DNA of 64,000 bases from Mesorhizobium sp. CU3 (GCF_006442965.1 NZ_VFWX01000021.1:1-64000); one strand, 5' to 3'; shown: positions 47,698 through 56,917, counted from the first letter of the stretch. The notes: generated from the letters alone by a model not told the origin. Translations and numbers: made by a program.

Positions 47698-48908
47698 AAA
47701 TCACCGACGTCAAAACCTGGGTTGTCGGCAATCCGCCGCCCGGCATCGGCGGCAAGTATTTCATCTTCGTCAAGCTCACCACCGACGGCGGCGTGGTCGG
47801 CTATGGCGAGGCCTATAACGCGACCTTCTCGGCGCATGTCACCGCGAGGATGATCGAGGACATGGCCGAGCGTTATCTGGTCGGCCGCGATCCGCACGAC
47901 ATCGAGAACTTCTTTCGCCGCGCCTATTCCTCCGGCTTCACACAGCGCCCCGACGTCTCCGGCATGGGCTGCTTCTCGGCGCTGGAAATGGCCTGCTGGG
48001 ACATTATCGGCAAGGAAGCGAACAAGCCGGTCTATAAGCTGCTCGGCGGCCAGGTGCATGAGACCCTGCGCTCCTACACCTATCTCTATCCGCACACCGG
48101 CAGCGTCCATTCCGAGGACGCGCCGAGCGGCAAAAACGTCTACAACGATCCCGATCTCGCCGCCGCCTGCGCGCTCGAATATGTCGAGCAGGGTTTCAAT
48201 GCCGTCAAGCTCGACCCGGCCGGGCCCTACACCGCCTTTGACGGCCACCAGCCGCGGCTGCTCGACATCGACGTTTCGGCCAGCATGATCAAGGCGATCC
48301 GCGAGGCGGTCGGCAGCCGCGCCGACATCCTGTTCGGCACGCATGGCCAGTTCACCGCTTCTGGCGCCCTGCGCCTCGCGCGCGCCATCGAGCCTTACGA
48401 TCCGCTCTGGTTCGAGGAGCCGGTGCCGCCGGATATGCCCGAGGTGATGGCGCAGGTCGCGCGCGGCACGTCGATCCCAATCGCCACCGGCGAGCGGCTG
48501 ACGACGAAGTTCGAGTTCGCCCGAGTCATCGAAAACCGCGCCGCGACCATCCTGCAGCCGGATCTCGGCCGCTCCGGCGGCATCCTGGAAACCAAGAAGA
48601 TCGCCGCCATGGCCGAGGCCTATCACATTCAGGTGGCGCCGCACTGCTACTGCGGCCCGATCGTGGGTGCGGCCAACATCCAGCTCGCGGTGACGCTGCC
48701 CAACTTCCTCATCCTGGAATCGCTGAAGCAGTGGGACGGCTTTCACGAAAAACTGCTCAAGAAGAAGATCGAATGGCAGGACGGCAACGTCATCCCCTCG
48801 AAGGAGCCCGGCCTCGGCGTCGAGCTCGACGAGGCTGTCTGCGATGCGTATCCCTATAGCGGCAAGGACCTGCATCTGCAGATGATGCAGACGCCGCTGA
48901 TGCCGTGA
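47694..48908 (+). CDS. enolase-superfamily (mandelate racemase/muconate lactonizing) dehydratase
   Basis: This 404-residue protein resembles acid-sugar dehydratases of the enolase superfamily. It has the N-terminal cap (KTWVVGNPPPGIGGKYFIFVKLTTDGGVVGYGEAYN), AVKLDPAGPY with the catalytic-type lysine, LWFEEPVPPD, IATGERL, LQPDLGRSGGI and APHCYCGPIVGA. At the position where relatives carry a first metal aspartate I read GTHGQF, so the exact active-site subgroup is uncertain. It overlaps both neighbours by 4 bases and shares their pathway. Confidence 0.85.
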   Translation: MKITDVKTWVVGNPPPGIGGKYFIFVKLTTDGGVVGYGEAYNATFSAHVTARMIEDMAERYLVGRDPHDIENFFRRAYSSGFTQRPDVSGMGCFSALEMACWDIIGKEANKPVYKLLGGQVHETLRSYTYLYPHTGSVHSEDAPSGKNVYNDPDLAAACALEYVEQGFNAVKLDPAGPYTAFDGHQPRLLDIDVSASMIKAIREAVGSRADILFGTHGQFTASGALRLARAIEPYDPLWFEEPVPPDMPEVMAQVARGTSIPIATGERLTTKFEFARVIENRAATILQPDLGRSGGILETKKIAAMAEAYHIQVAPHCYCGPIVGAANIQLAVTLPNFLILESLKQWDGFHEKLLKKKIEWQDGNVIPSKEPGLGVELDEAVCDAYPYSGKDLHLQMMQTPLMP

Positions 48909-49822
48909 CCCAAGCTTACGCCTTCATCGGCCTCGGCCATCTCGGCGGCAACCTTGCCGCCAGCCTGCTGCGCAAGGACTTCGCCGTCACCGTCGTCGAC
49001 CGCGATCCTAAAGCTGTAGAGCGCCTCGTCGCGCTTGGCGCCATTGCGGCGACCAACCCGGCCGAGGCTGCCGCCCGCGCCGGCAACGCGATAACCTGCC
49101 TGCCCTCGCCCAAGGTCAGCGAGGCGGTGCTGGCCGGTCCCGACGGATTGCTTCAAGGCCTGCCGGCGGGCGGCACCTGGATCGAGATGTCGACCAACGG
49201 CCGCGACGAGATATTGCGGCTTGCCGCCCTCGCGTCGAAGAAAGGCATCGAGACGCTCGAATGTCCGGTGACCGGCGGCGTGCATCTGGCGGCGGCGGGC
49301 AAGATCACCGCTTTGGTAGGCGGCGATGGAGCGCTCTACGAAAAGCACCGGCCGGCGATCGAGGCGATGTGCGCGAAATCCTTCCTGATGGGGCCGGTCG
49401 GCTCGGCGGCGGTGATCAAGGTCATCACCAACATGCTGGCCTTCATCCATCTGGTCGCCGCAGGCGAGGCGCTGATGCTGGCCAAGCAAGGCGGGCTCGA
49501 CCTTGCCCAGGCCTATCACGCCATCGTCGCCTCCTCCGGCAACAGCTTCGTCCACGAGACCGAAAGCCAGCTTATCCTGAACGGCTCCTACGACATCGGC
49601 TTCACCATGGACTTGGCGCTGAAGGACCTCGGCTTCGCGCTCGCGATGGGCCGGGATTTCGGCGCACCGCTCGATCTGGCCTCACGCGTAAACGCCATCT
49701 TCGAGCAAGGTAAGCGCGCCTATGGCGGCGATGCCTGGTCGACGCAGATCGTCAAGCTGCTCGAGGATGAGGTCGGCACCGAGCTGCGCGCGCCCGGTTT
49801 CCCGGCCAAGCTCGAACTGTAA
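48905..49822 (+). CDS. beta-hydroxyacid dehydrogenase (3-hydroxyisobutyrate/tartronate semialdehyde type)
   Basis: This 305-residue NAD(P)-dependent enzyme starts with the Rossmann motif FIGLGHLGGNLAASL and has the family segments ECPVTGGVHLAAAGKITALVGGDG and GSAAVIKVITNMLAF, with the catalytic lysine. The start is GTG at 48905, overlapping the dehydratase stop (GTGA). With the GMC oxidoreductase and dehydratase it probably breaks down a sugar acid or polyol; the substrate is not deducible here. Confidence 0.9.
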   Translation: MTQAYAFIGLGHLGGNLAASLLRKDFAVTVVDRDPKAVERLVALGAIAATNPAEAAARAGNAITCLPSPKVSEAVLAGPDGLLQGLPAGGTWIEMSTNGRDEILRLAALASKKGIETLECPVTGGVHLAAAGKITALVGGDGALYEKHRPAIEAMCAKSFLMGPVGSAAVIKVITNMLAFIHLVAAGEALMLAKQGGLDLAQAYHAIVASSGNSFVHETESQLILNGSYDIGFTMDLALKDLGFALAMGRDFGAPLDLASRVNAIFEQGKRAYGGDAWSTQIVKLLEDEVGTELRAPGFPAKLEL

Positions 49823-49895
49823 TCCGGGCAAAAATTTAGCCAGCTATTTCAATCGCCTGACCGCATCGGTTGAATCAGCCTCTGAGCCAGTTGAC

Positions 49896-50834
49896 TCAAC
49901 CTCTCAGCGTCAGCGCGCCCGGCAGCATCTCGAACGTCGCCGGAATCCGTCCCGGCGACTCCCCGTCGATATCGACCAGCGCCCAGTTCTTCTCGGCATC
50001 GCCGAGCGGTTCGACCAGCACCTTGCGGCCGCGCAAGATGGTGATGGCCGGGTGGTTGCGGTGCCGGCCGCCATAGAGCAGGCGGATGTCCCTTATCAGG
50101 CCGAGCTTGCCGGCGGCGCGCAGTATGACGATGTCGAATTGCCCGTCGGAAAGCTCGGCATCCGGCGCGATCATCATGCCGCCGCCGAAGAATTTTCCGT
50201 TGGCCACCGCCACCAGCGCCATGCGCGCCTCGACCGGTTCGCCGTCGTCGATGGTGATCCTCACATCCTGAAAGCGGTAGCGGATGAACTCCACCACCGT
50301 GCGCCAGAAGAACAGCGCCTTGGCCGACACCCTGCCCTTGCGCTTGTCGGCATTGACGGCGCGGTCCGTCGCGCCGGAGAGCCCGAGGCTAGCGATGTTG
50401 ATGAAATGGCGGCTGGCCAGCGCGCCGTGATCGTCGATGTAGCAGATGCGTCCGGCATCGATTTTCCGTGCCGTGGCATCGGCGATCCGCTTCAGCGTCG
50501 CGTCGACGCCGCGCGGCAAATCCAGCCCGCGCGCAAAGTCGATGCCCGTGCCACAGGGCAACAGCCCGAGCGCGATCGTCCGGCCGGTTTCTTCCTGCGC
50601 CTGCAGCAAGCCGTCGGCCACTTCGCTTGCCGTGCCGTCACCGCCGGCTGCGATGACCAGTTCGCATCCGCCGGCCGCAAGGTCGATCGCCAGCCGTTCG
50701 GCATCGCCGCTCGCCTGCGTTTCGCGCAGGTCGAATTCGCCGAAATGCGTCCGCAACGAAGCCGCGGCCTCCGGCCAGTGCCGTTTGAGCCTGCCGCCGC
50801 CCGCAATCGGATTGAGAACCACCCCAAGCTTCAA
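49896..50834 (-). CDS. diacylglycerol/sphingosine kinase-like lipid kinase
   Basis: This 312-residue protein has the DAGK catalytic domain: VVLNPIAGGG, LVIAAGGDGTASEVADGLL and LLPCGTGIDFARGLDLP. A C-terminal beta domain (DDGEPVEARMALVAVANGKFFGGGM) completes the YegS/DgkB-like fold. It would phosphorylate a lipid diol with ATP at the membrane surface. I chose TTG 50834 because GGGAGGGG lies just upstream and the frame before it is unlike family members. Confidence 0.88.
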   Translation of the reverse strand: MKLGVVLNPIAGGGRLKRHWPEAAASLRTHFGEFDLRETQASGDAERLAIDLAAGGCELVIAAGGDGTASEVADGLLQAQEETGRTIALGLLPCGTGIDFARGLDLPRGVDATLKRIADATARKIDAGRICYIDDHGALASRHFINIASLGLSGATDRAVNADKRKGRVSAKALFFWRTVVEFIRYRFQDVRITIDDGEPVEARMALVAVANGKFFGGGMMIAPDAELSDGQFDIVILRAAGKLGLIRDIRLLYGGRHRNHPAITILRGRKVLVEPLGDAEKNWALVDIDGESPGRIPATFEMLPGALTLRG

Positions 50835-51164
50835 TCCAACCCCTCCCGGATGGACGAAAATCCTTTGCCGGCATTGAACCCCGGGCCGAACGCCAGGGCA
50901 AGGCGGTGGCGTGCGAATCCCGCCGAAATTCGGGGCAGGCTGTCTAAAGGGTCCGGCCGCCAGATTCCGAGGCTTCTTGCATTGGTCCCCGATAATCCCG
51001 CTATCCACAGGTCCGGGGGCATTCCGCAAACCGCTTATCCGGCGTAGGTTCAACTCATCTCAGGCGGCTACCGAACGCCCCAGCCGAAAGGCAAAAGCGC
51101 AAGGCGGATTTCCTGAGGCCCGTACGGCCCAGAACGAGAGCGGGTTCGCCTGCTGGAGGGACGG
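50835..51164. other. intergenic region without a supported gene
   Basis: The several overlapping frames here are on the antisense side of the kinase leader or lack ribosome sites. I see no repeat or RNA motif. Confidence 0.4.
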
Positions 51165-51395
51165 ATGCCGAGACCTACGGGTACCGCGGAAAGCGTTCCA
51201 ACGCCGACGGCGGACCGATGCTGCCATGAAGGCCGGTCAAAACCTTCGATGGCACGCTGGGCGAAGCTCGCAAGGGTGGAGATCGGCGTGGTCCGGAACG
51301 GACGCTGCCCTCGGGTAGCGACTGGCAGGACCGTCAAAATCAAGGCCGACCTGGCGCGACATCTTTCGGGAGTTGCTGCCGAGATCGTGTCCTGA
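51165..51395 (+). CDS. possible small basic protein of unknown function
   Basis: This 76-residue frame (MPRPTGTAESVPTPTADRCC... ending ARHLSGVAAEIVS) has a good GGAGGG ribosome site at 51155-51160. A terminator-like hairpin begins 12 bases after its stop. It is rich in Arg, Ala and Thr and has three cysteines; I recognise no family. The signals make it worth listing, but it could equally be an untranslated structured RNA. Confidence 0.35.
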   Translation: MPRPTGTAESVPTPTADRCCHEGRSKPSMARWAKLARVEIGVVRNGRCPRVATGRTVKIKADLARHLSGVAAEIVS

Positions 51396-51406
51396 TCTGA
51401 CAGGGA

Positions 51407-51441
51407 GGCGCTGGGAGAGATCCCGGCGCCGACTGTCTTTT
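51407..51441 (+). terminator. terminator-like hairpin
   Basis: GGCGCTGGGA at 51407-51416 pairs with TCCCGGCGCC at 51421-51430 (one G-T pair), loop GAGA, then GACTGTCTTTT. It would end a transcript covering 51165-51395. Confidence 0.55.
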
Positions 51442-51666
51442 GGAAACGCGTTCCGGCCCATTTGGCCCCCTCTCCGCTAACCAGCTTCGCGCGTTGTTTG
51501 ATCGCGCGGGCTTTCTCTCACGCCAAAATCGGCTAATTTTCAGCGTGACGTGAAGGGGGAAACTTCATGCCGTTGACCCGAGAGCTCGCCGTTGCCGGCA
51601 CCTTTGCCGGGCATGGCAACCTTTACCGGCCATCATGCCGCCCCTTCAATCCGGGCGCGGCGTGAC

Positions 51667-52791
51667 ATGTTCCTGCTGCGCTGGCTGAGACGGCTCCTCA
51701 AGACAATCCTCTGGTTGATCGTTCTTGTGGTGCTGATCCCGGTCGTCGGACTGACCTATGGTTTTCTCACCACGTCTTCCCTCGACAAGAGCCCGCTGCC
51801 CGGCATCGCCGAAGGCGCGCCGCCGCCGGCAATTGCTCAGAAGGTCAGGCAAGCCACACCGGGCTATCAGTTGCCGCAGCTTTCGACGTGGCTCGCTTAC
51901 CCGAAATCGGCCGCCGTCCATGCCGCGCGCGACTACGCCGCCTTTGTCAGCAAGGACCAGCCGAGTGGCTTTCCTTACTGGACCTATGTCGGCCGCTACT
52001 GGCAGGACTATGCGGTGGTCATCCGTGCAACCTCCGCCCGCGGCGTCGACATCCTCGACTACGCCATGCCGACGGTCATCGGCACCGGCCTCACGATCGA
52101 TGGCGCCGTCCAGTGGGCATACGAGAACACCGTCGGCCGCGTCACCGAGGTGATCGCAGGCAAGCGCATCGCCGCCGACACCTATCAGGCGAAGGTTGCG
52201 GCCGACTTTGCAGCCTCTCTCGATAGCGAGCCGTGGTCGGACTTTGCCTATGCACAAAAGCGCGCCGAGCTGTTCGCCGTCGAGCCGGCCACCGGCGACG
52301 ACTCCGTCCGCACCAGCGAACGCAAGCTCGCTTTCGGCTTTGCCGACACCGTCAAGCAATGGTGCGCCGATCTAAGCAAATCGGTGTTCGCCGACGACCC
52401 CGGCCCGGCCGACATCCATGTCTGGGCCAAGGGACCGGTCGGCGAGGCGGCGCGCAACGAGCCGGACACGCTTCTGGAACGCGACCTCGGCGCCGACGGC
52501 ACCATCTTCATCACCAGACGCTCGCAAGCCTTCACCGATATGACCCCGCGGCTGATCGACAAGGGCGTGTCCTTCGTCGAGATCGGCGGCAATGACGAGA
52601 TCCTGGTGACGGTGCTGTCGAGCGCCGAAGTCGCCGCTCCCGAAGGCTCGCGCATCCTGTTCAGCCACCAGGTGCCGATCGATCCGGACACGCGCCGGAC
52701 CGCGCTCACCGTCGCCGTGCGCAAATTGCACAACGTGCTGCCGGCGCTGGCCAAGGCCGGCGCCAGGCTGGAGCGCGTTTACGTCGACTGA
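51667..52791 (+). CDS. membrane-anchored conserved protein of unknown function
   Basis: This 374-residue protein has one strong N-terminal membrane helix (TILWLIVLVVLIPVVGLTYG) and a large presumably periplasmic part with no motif I recognise. The region after residue 60 is mixed alpha/beta with many conserved-looking aromatic residues (LAYPKSAAVHAARDYAAFV; FPYWTYVGRYWQDYAVV). ATG 51667 was chosen to place the helix near the start. There is no operon partner. Confidence 0.7.
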   Translation: MFLLRWLRRLLKTILWLIVLVVLIPVVGLTYGFLTTSSLDKSPLPGIAEGAPPPAIAQKVRQATPGYQLPQLSTWLAYPKSAAVHAARDYAAFVSKDQPSGFPYWTYVGRYWQDYAVVIRATSARGVDILDYAMPTVIGTGLTIDGAVQWAYENTVGRVTEVIAGKRIAADTYQAKVAADFAASLDSEPWSDFAYAQKRAELFAVEPATGDDSVRTSERKLAFGFADTVKQWCADLSKSVFADDPGPADIHVWAKGPVGEAARNEPDTLLERDLGADGTIFITRRSQAFTDMTPRLIDKGVSFVEIGGNDEILVTVLSSAEVAAPEGSRILFSHQVPIDPDTRRTALTVAVRKLHNVLPALAKAGARLERVYVD

Positions 52792-52926
52792 TGCCTTTCG
52801 GCCACGATCATGGCCTCAGCAACACTCGGCAATGCGCCGTCATCGACATTTCACAATGGCGGCCAAATCCCGCCTTTTTCGCACGCGATGGGTGCTGCCG
52901 GAGATGAATTTCGAAGGGACAAGACC

Positions 52927-53436
52927 GTGATCAAGACCGCCCTTGTCGCCATGACCATTGTCGGTTGCGACTGCGACGCCAAACTGTGCGAATATATCGG
53001 CGAGACGCCCGCCAAATGGGCGACGATCGCCGATTGCGAAGCGGCGATGAAGAGCCAGATGCTGCACCAACGCAATTTCAACTATCCGCTGGTGTCGGGC
53101 ATCTGCCGCGAGAAAGGCTCGGCTTCGTCCGCCAGACTTGCCGCGGAAGCTTCCAAGCCCGATTTGCAGCCGGCGAACCGCACCGTCGAGGCGCCGTTGC
53201 CGCCCGAAATCAGCCATCGCCCCAGCGTACCGGTCGGCGGAATGGTGACGGCCAGCGAAGCGGCAGCCGCCAGGCCGGTCGCGTTCGAAAGCGTGGTCGA
53301 TGGCGGCCGCGCGGTCGTCTATCGCACCAAGGCAGGCTATGCCGTGGTCAAGACCGATCTCAGCCGTGCCGCCGGCGCAACCATGGACGCCGCAAAAAGG
53401 TCGGCGAACTGGCTGGCAGGCCTGACCGGTCTTTGA
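52927..53436 (+). CDS. hypothetical exported protein
   Basis: This 169-residue protein is read from GTG 52927 (MIKTALVAMTIVGCDCDAKLCEYIGE). The first approximately 14 residues are hydrophobic, and CDCDAKLC adds cysteines that could bind metal or form disulfides. The C-terminal half is Ala/Val-rich and unremarkable. I do not recognise a family. A longer frame from ATG 52810 exists but has a less plausible N-terminus. Confidence 0.6.
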   Translation: MIKTALVAMTIVGCDCDAKLCEYIGETPAKWATIADCEAAMKSQMLHQRNFNYPLVSGICREKGSASSARLAAEASKPDLQPANRTVEAPLPPEISHRPSVPVGGMVTASEAAAARPVAFESVVDGGRAVVYRTKAGYAVVKTDLSRAAGATMDAAKRSANWLAGLTGL

Positions 53437-53442
53437 GCCTGC

Positions 53443-54069
53443 CTAAAGTTTAATTTTCAGCGTCTCCCAGAACTTGTCGATCAGCGGCTGCTCGGTGGCA
53501 TTGTCCTGGTCGCCGATGCGCGTGATGAACAGCAGCCCCTGATCGGTAGTGCCGAAGCCGACGATCTCGAAATCCGCCCTGTCGGTGCGCGTCTTCACCG
53601 TGGCCTTGAGGCCGGTCAGTTCCTTGCCGTCGGCAAGCTTGCGGGTCGCCGGCTCCTGCGTCAGCTCTCCGCCCGCCTGCACCGTTTCCTTGGTCATCTC
53701 CTGCAGCATCAGCTGGTTGAGCGAGACCGGATTCATCTTGTCGTATTTCTGCACCACGACGAGGGTGCCTAGCGCCGAGGCCATCAGATACTGGGCGATG
53801 CCGTCGCCAAGGTCGGTCTTCGTGACCGAATAATTGCTCGGATGGACGAAGGAGAAAGTGCCGCCGGAAAAGGAGGCGAAGTCATTGTGCTCGAGCCGCA
53901 CCTTGCTGGTCTTGCCGCCGGGCAAGGTCACGTCCACATCTTCGCCCGGATCGATGTCAACGCTGACGCCGTCGATGGTCAGCTTGAAAGCCTTCGGGTC
54001 CTCGGCGCGGGCGAACCCGGTGCAAAGCATGATCGCGGCGAACGCCGCGGCCGCAAACTTCCTTGTCAT
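53443..54069 (-). CDS. hypothetical periplasmic protein
   Basis: This 208-residue protein has a clear signal peptide (FAAAAFAAIMLCTGFARA, likely cleaved after ARA) and a beta-rich mature domain (KLTIDGVSVDIDPGEDVDVTLPGG; FSFVHPSNYSVTKTD; ISDQDN-like regions near the end). No named family was recognised. It converges on the preceding gene, with the stops 6 bases apart. Confidence 0.7.
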   Translation of the reverse strand: MTRKFAAAAFAAIMLCTGFARAEDPKAFKLTIDGVSVDIDPGEDVDVTLPGGKTSKVRLEHNDFASFSGGTFSFVHPSNYSVTKTDLGDGIAQYLMASALGTLVVVQKYDKMNPVSLNQLMLQEMTKETVQAGGELTQEPATRKLADGKELTGLKATVKTRTDRADFEIVGFGTTDQGLLFITRIGDQDNATEQPLIDKFWETLKIKL

Positions 54070-54218
54070 GTCCTGTCCTCCATGCAGTTCCGACGTCGTT
54101 CCGAGTAGCCGCTATCATTCTTCGATGACGGTTAGCGTGGCTTACTTTACAAAACCACCCAATTGATCAAGCCCTCGCGATGCGGAAAGATGGTGCTTTG
54201 AAGTTGGGGGGCTCTTCG

Positions 54219-54713
54219 ATGACTTTGGCTGTTCGCGCCGCGCTGTGTCTTGTTTCCGTATTAGCGTCGGCGACCGCTGGCGCGCAGGCCACCGACCCGA
54301 ATGACGACCGCGTCGCCATATTTGCGCCGGGCGATCCGGAAATGGCGGCCGCGACCAAACAGGCGCTTGCCAGCCTCGACGAATTCCTGGCGCTCGCCGA
54401 GGCTCCTCCGGTTGGCACTTCCCGCTTCAAACTGAAGGTGAAGATAAAGGACGGCAACGTCACGGAACATTTCTGGGTCGTCCCCTTTCGCCGGACCGAA
54501 GGCGGATTTGTCGGAATTCTGTCAAACCAGCCGGCGGAAGTGCACAACGTGATGCTGGGCCAGAACATCGAATTCACCAGGAATGACATTTCCGACTGGG
54601 GTTACACCAGAAACGGCCATCAGGTCGGCAGCTTCACCGCCTGCGTGATGTTCAAAAGGATGTCGAAGGAAGAAGCTGACGACATCCGCACCCAATACGG
54701 CTTCGACTGCTAG
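54219..54713 (+). CDS. DUF2314-like exported protein
   Basis: This 164-residue protein has a signal peptide (MTLAVRAALCLVSVLASATAGAQA) and a domain with FKLKVKIKDGNVTEHFWVVPFRRTEGGFVGILSNQP, the pattern of the DUF2314 family. The function of the family is unknown. ATG 54219 is preferred to an earlier ATG at 54180. Its stop TAG (54711-54713) is supplied by the first bases of a dispersed palindromic repeat, so the 3' end may have been altered by that element. Confidence 0.75.
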   Translation: MTLAVRAALCLVSVLASATAGAQATDPNDDRVAIFAPGDPEMAAATKQALASLDEFLALAEAPPVGTSRFKLKVKIKDGNVTEHFWVVPFRRTEGGFVGILSNQPAEVHNVMLGQNIEFTRNDISDWGYTRNGHQVGSFTACVMFKRMSKEEADDIRTQYGFDC

Positions 54714-54814
54714 AGCGTTTCACCGTTTCACGGAAACGGCGAACCGCTCTATCTCTCTGTTTTTGCGCGATTCCGGACGGAAAACCGCTCACACTTTTCC
54801 TGGAATTGCTCTAG
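54710..54814. repeat. 105-bp intergenic repeat with terminal inverted repeats
   Basis: CTAGAGC at 54710-54716 is complementary to GCTCTAG at 54808-54814, and the interior contains gtttcacggaaac and other short palindromes. I recognise the sequence style from numerous dispersed copies in rhizobial genomes. It fills the gap between two convergent genes. Confidence 0.8.
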
Positions 54815-54822
54815 GCCGAGCG

Positions 54823-55797
54823 CTAATCAGCCGCCGCCTCGTCCCTCGCGCCGATCTTGCGCACCAGCGCTGCAGTCGCCAGCATCGCGCCGAGATCGGT
54901 GATCATCGGCGCGACATGCGTGTTGTAGTCGATCGGCTGCGAAATATCCGGCAATTCGAAGAAGTTCCTCGAGCGCGGCATCAGCAGGAACCCGTCGCTG
55001 CCGCCGAGCGCGACGCGCGCCTGGTCGTAAGGCCATGTCTCGCGAAGCCAGGCCAGCGCCTTTGCCATCCGGCCCGTCACCAGCGGCCGCGCCGCCTCGA
55101 CATTGTCGGTGCGGAATTCATAGGTGGAATCCAAATCCTCGACGCCGCAGGTCAGCTCCTGCATCTTCGAGGCGAACATGCCGCGGAAGAAATGCGCGAC
55201 CTTGCCGGCCTTGCGCGCCGCGACCAGCGTTCCCGGGAACGGTTCGATGGTCTCGAAGGCGACAATCACGCCCTTGAAGGCAACGGTCTCGCTTTTACCG
55301 GTTCCTTGCGATAACCGCGCCTCGTAGAGCTCGAACGGGAAATCCTCGTAGCGTCCCGAAATGACGTCGTCGAAGCTCTGCCGGTTGAAGGGCCCGACCG
55401 TTTCGCGCGGCAACCTGTCGAAGGAGTTCGGCCGCGCGCCATGCTGGTAGCGCACGTCGCGCACGAAGCCGAAGATCATCGGCAAAAGCGTGTCGCGAAA
55501 GGATTGCTGCAGCCGCGTCGCCGGCTTCATCGCCTGGAAATAGAGCACCGACGCGGCAACCATCCCGCCAAGGTAGAGAAACACATGCGGCGTCGAAAGC
55601 CACTGCTCGTGCGGATCGGCGGCGGCGTTGAACAGCCAGGCAACCAGCGCGACGAAGACGATGACCAGGCCGACAAAGACGGGCACCCGCCAGCGCACCT
55701 GCCTCTGTGCCGACGCCCGCTTTGCTTCATAGGCTTCGATGTCGCGCCTGATGCCGGCGATGACAGCCTCGCTCGGCATGAAATCCGCTGCTTCCAT
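54823..55797 (-). CDS. DUF3137 membrane protein
   Basis: This 324-residue protein has two N-terminal membrane helices (PVFVGLVIVFVALVAWLFNAA; VFLYLGGMVAASVLYF) and a cytosolic part with the DUF3137 pattern (YEARLSQGTGKSETVAFKGVIVAFE; FRGMFASKMQELTCGVED...; GGSDGFLLMPRSRNFFELP). The function of the family is unknown. ATG 55797 is the likely start. Confidence 0.85.
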   Translation of the reverse strand: MEAADFMPSEAVIAGIRRDIEAYEAKRASAQRQVRWRVPVFVGLVIVFVALVAWLFNAAADPHEQWLSTPHVFLYLGGMVAASVLYFQAMKPATRLQQSFRDTLLPMIFGFVRDVRYQHGARPNSFDRLPRETVGPFNRQSFDDVISGRYEDFPFELYEARLSQGTGKSETVAFKGVIVAFETIEPFPGTLVAARKAGKVAHFFRGMFASKMQELTCGVEDLDSTYEFRTDNVEAARPLVTGRMAKALAWLRETWPYDQARVALGGSDGFLLMPRSRNFFELPDISQPIDYNTHVAPMITDLGAMLATAALVRKIGARDEAAAD

Positions 55798-55879
55798 GGC
55801 CAACCCCCGGCCGCGCTGAGATGGCAGCGATCATAACGGCATTTGAGTGAAAGTCGCCAGCGGCTACGAAGATCGACGG

Positions 55880-56917
55880 TCAGAGCTGCAAGCTTGGAAA
55901 AATCGCCCGCAGGCGAGCTGAAACCCTCGCCGGCCGATTGAGCGCGTCTACGGGCACCAGCCGCTCATGACCGCCTGCCTGCTGCCGCATGAAGAAATGC
56001 AGCTTGTAGGCGGCGACTTTGCCACGGGTCGCGGGATCGGCGCTGACATCGGCGACAAGGATCGAGCCGATGCGTGCCGGCCAAGGTTGCCAGGCAAGCG
56101 ACGTGCCGAGGAAATCGCCAAGGCCGTAGGCGACGACCGTCTTGCCGATCCGTTCCGCCGGCTGCACGACATGGGCATGATGTCCTGCGATCAAGCCGAC
56201 GCCATGGCCGGCCATCAGCCTTGCCAGCATGCGTGTCGCCGGCCGAGGGAAATGCCGGAACTCCCAGTCCCAGTGCGGGACGGCGCAGGTGAGGTCGGCG
56301 GCCGCGGCCTCAGCCATCGGCCATGCCGACGAATCCATGGAAACGCGCCCTTCGAACGCCGCCGCCTCGGCATTGCGCCACCGCGTGAAGGCCGCAAAGC
56401 CGATCGTCAGCGGTCCGGCCGCATGGTGCTGGACAGGTCCGCCGGCCACCGTGCCGATGGTTCGAATGCCGAGCCGCTCGAGCGCCGCGACCGTCTCGTC
56501 GAAACCGGCCACGCCCTGGTCGAGCACATGATTGTTGGCCAGGGACAGCACCAGCCTGCCGCGCTCGATCCCGGTAGCCGCAAGCGCATCGGCCAGAAAG
56601 CGCTCGCTCATGGCATGATGCGTACCGAACCGCGTGCCGAAAGCGTTGCGCGCACGCTCGACGATCGGGCTTTCGCAATTGCCGACCACCAAGTCGGCGG
56701 ATGCAAGCAGCGCCGCTATCGCCGGATCGCATTCCGGCGCGTCGCGGTTGGCCACGGCGGAAAGGTCGCCGATGAAAGCGAGCCGCACCGTCCGCGCCGG
56801 CGGCTGCTCGATCAGCGTCGCCTCAGGCGCCGTGAACCCGCCGCGATCGCCGCCGAGTGACGGTTTCAGCAAGCGCGGCAGCCAGGACAGCTTGTAGGAA
56901 AGCGGATAATTCGACAC
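55880..56917 (-). CDS. CapA/PGA-synthesis-type metallophosphatase-like protein
   Basis: This 345-residue protein has the CapA-family core: LAFIGDLSAVANRD, NCESPIVE, LSLANNHVLDQGVAGFDET, GHHAHVVQPAERIGKTVVAYGLGDFLGT. These match the poly-gamma-glutamate capsule protein CapA group, a calcineurin-like metallohydrolase fold. No other capsule genes are near. The start is GTG at 56917 with a weak ribosome site. Confidence 0.88.
   Translation of the reverse strand: MSNYPLSYKLSWLPRLLKPSLGGDRGGFTAPEATLIEQPPARTVRLAFIGDLSAVANRDAPECDPAIAALLASADLVVGNCESPIVERARNAFGTRFGTHHAMSERFLADALAATGIERGRLVLSLANNHVLDQGVAGFDETVAALERLGIRTIGTVAGGPVQHHAAGPLTIGFAAFTRWRNAEAAAFEGRVSMDSSAWPMAEAAAADLTCAVPHWDWEFRHFPRPATRMLARLMAGHGVGLIAGHHAHVVQPAERIGKTVVAYGLGDFLGTSLAWQPWPARIGSILVADVSADPATRGKVAAYKLHFFMRQQAGGHERLVPVDALNRPARVSARLRAIFPSLQL

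Noticed and set aside
50835-51441. Possible RNase P RNA, tmRNA or other structural RNA in the gap
   Set aside because: The conserved RNase P core such as GAGGAAAGTCC is absent and no tmRNA features are present; only a terminator-like hairpin is seen.
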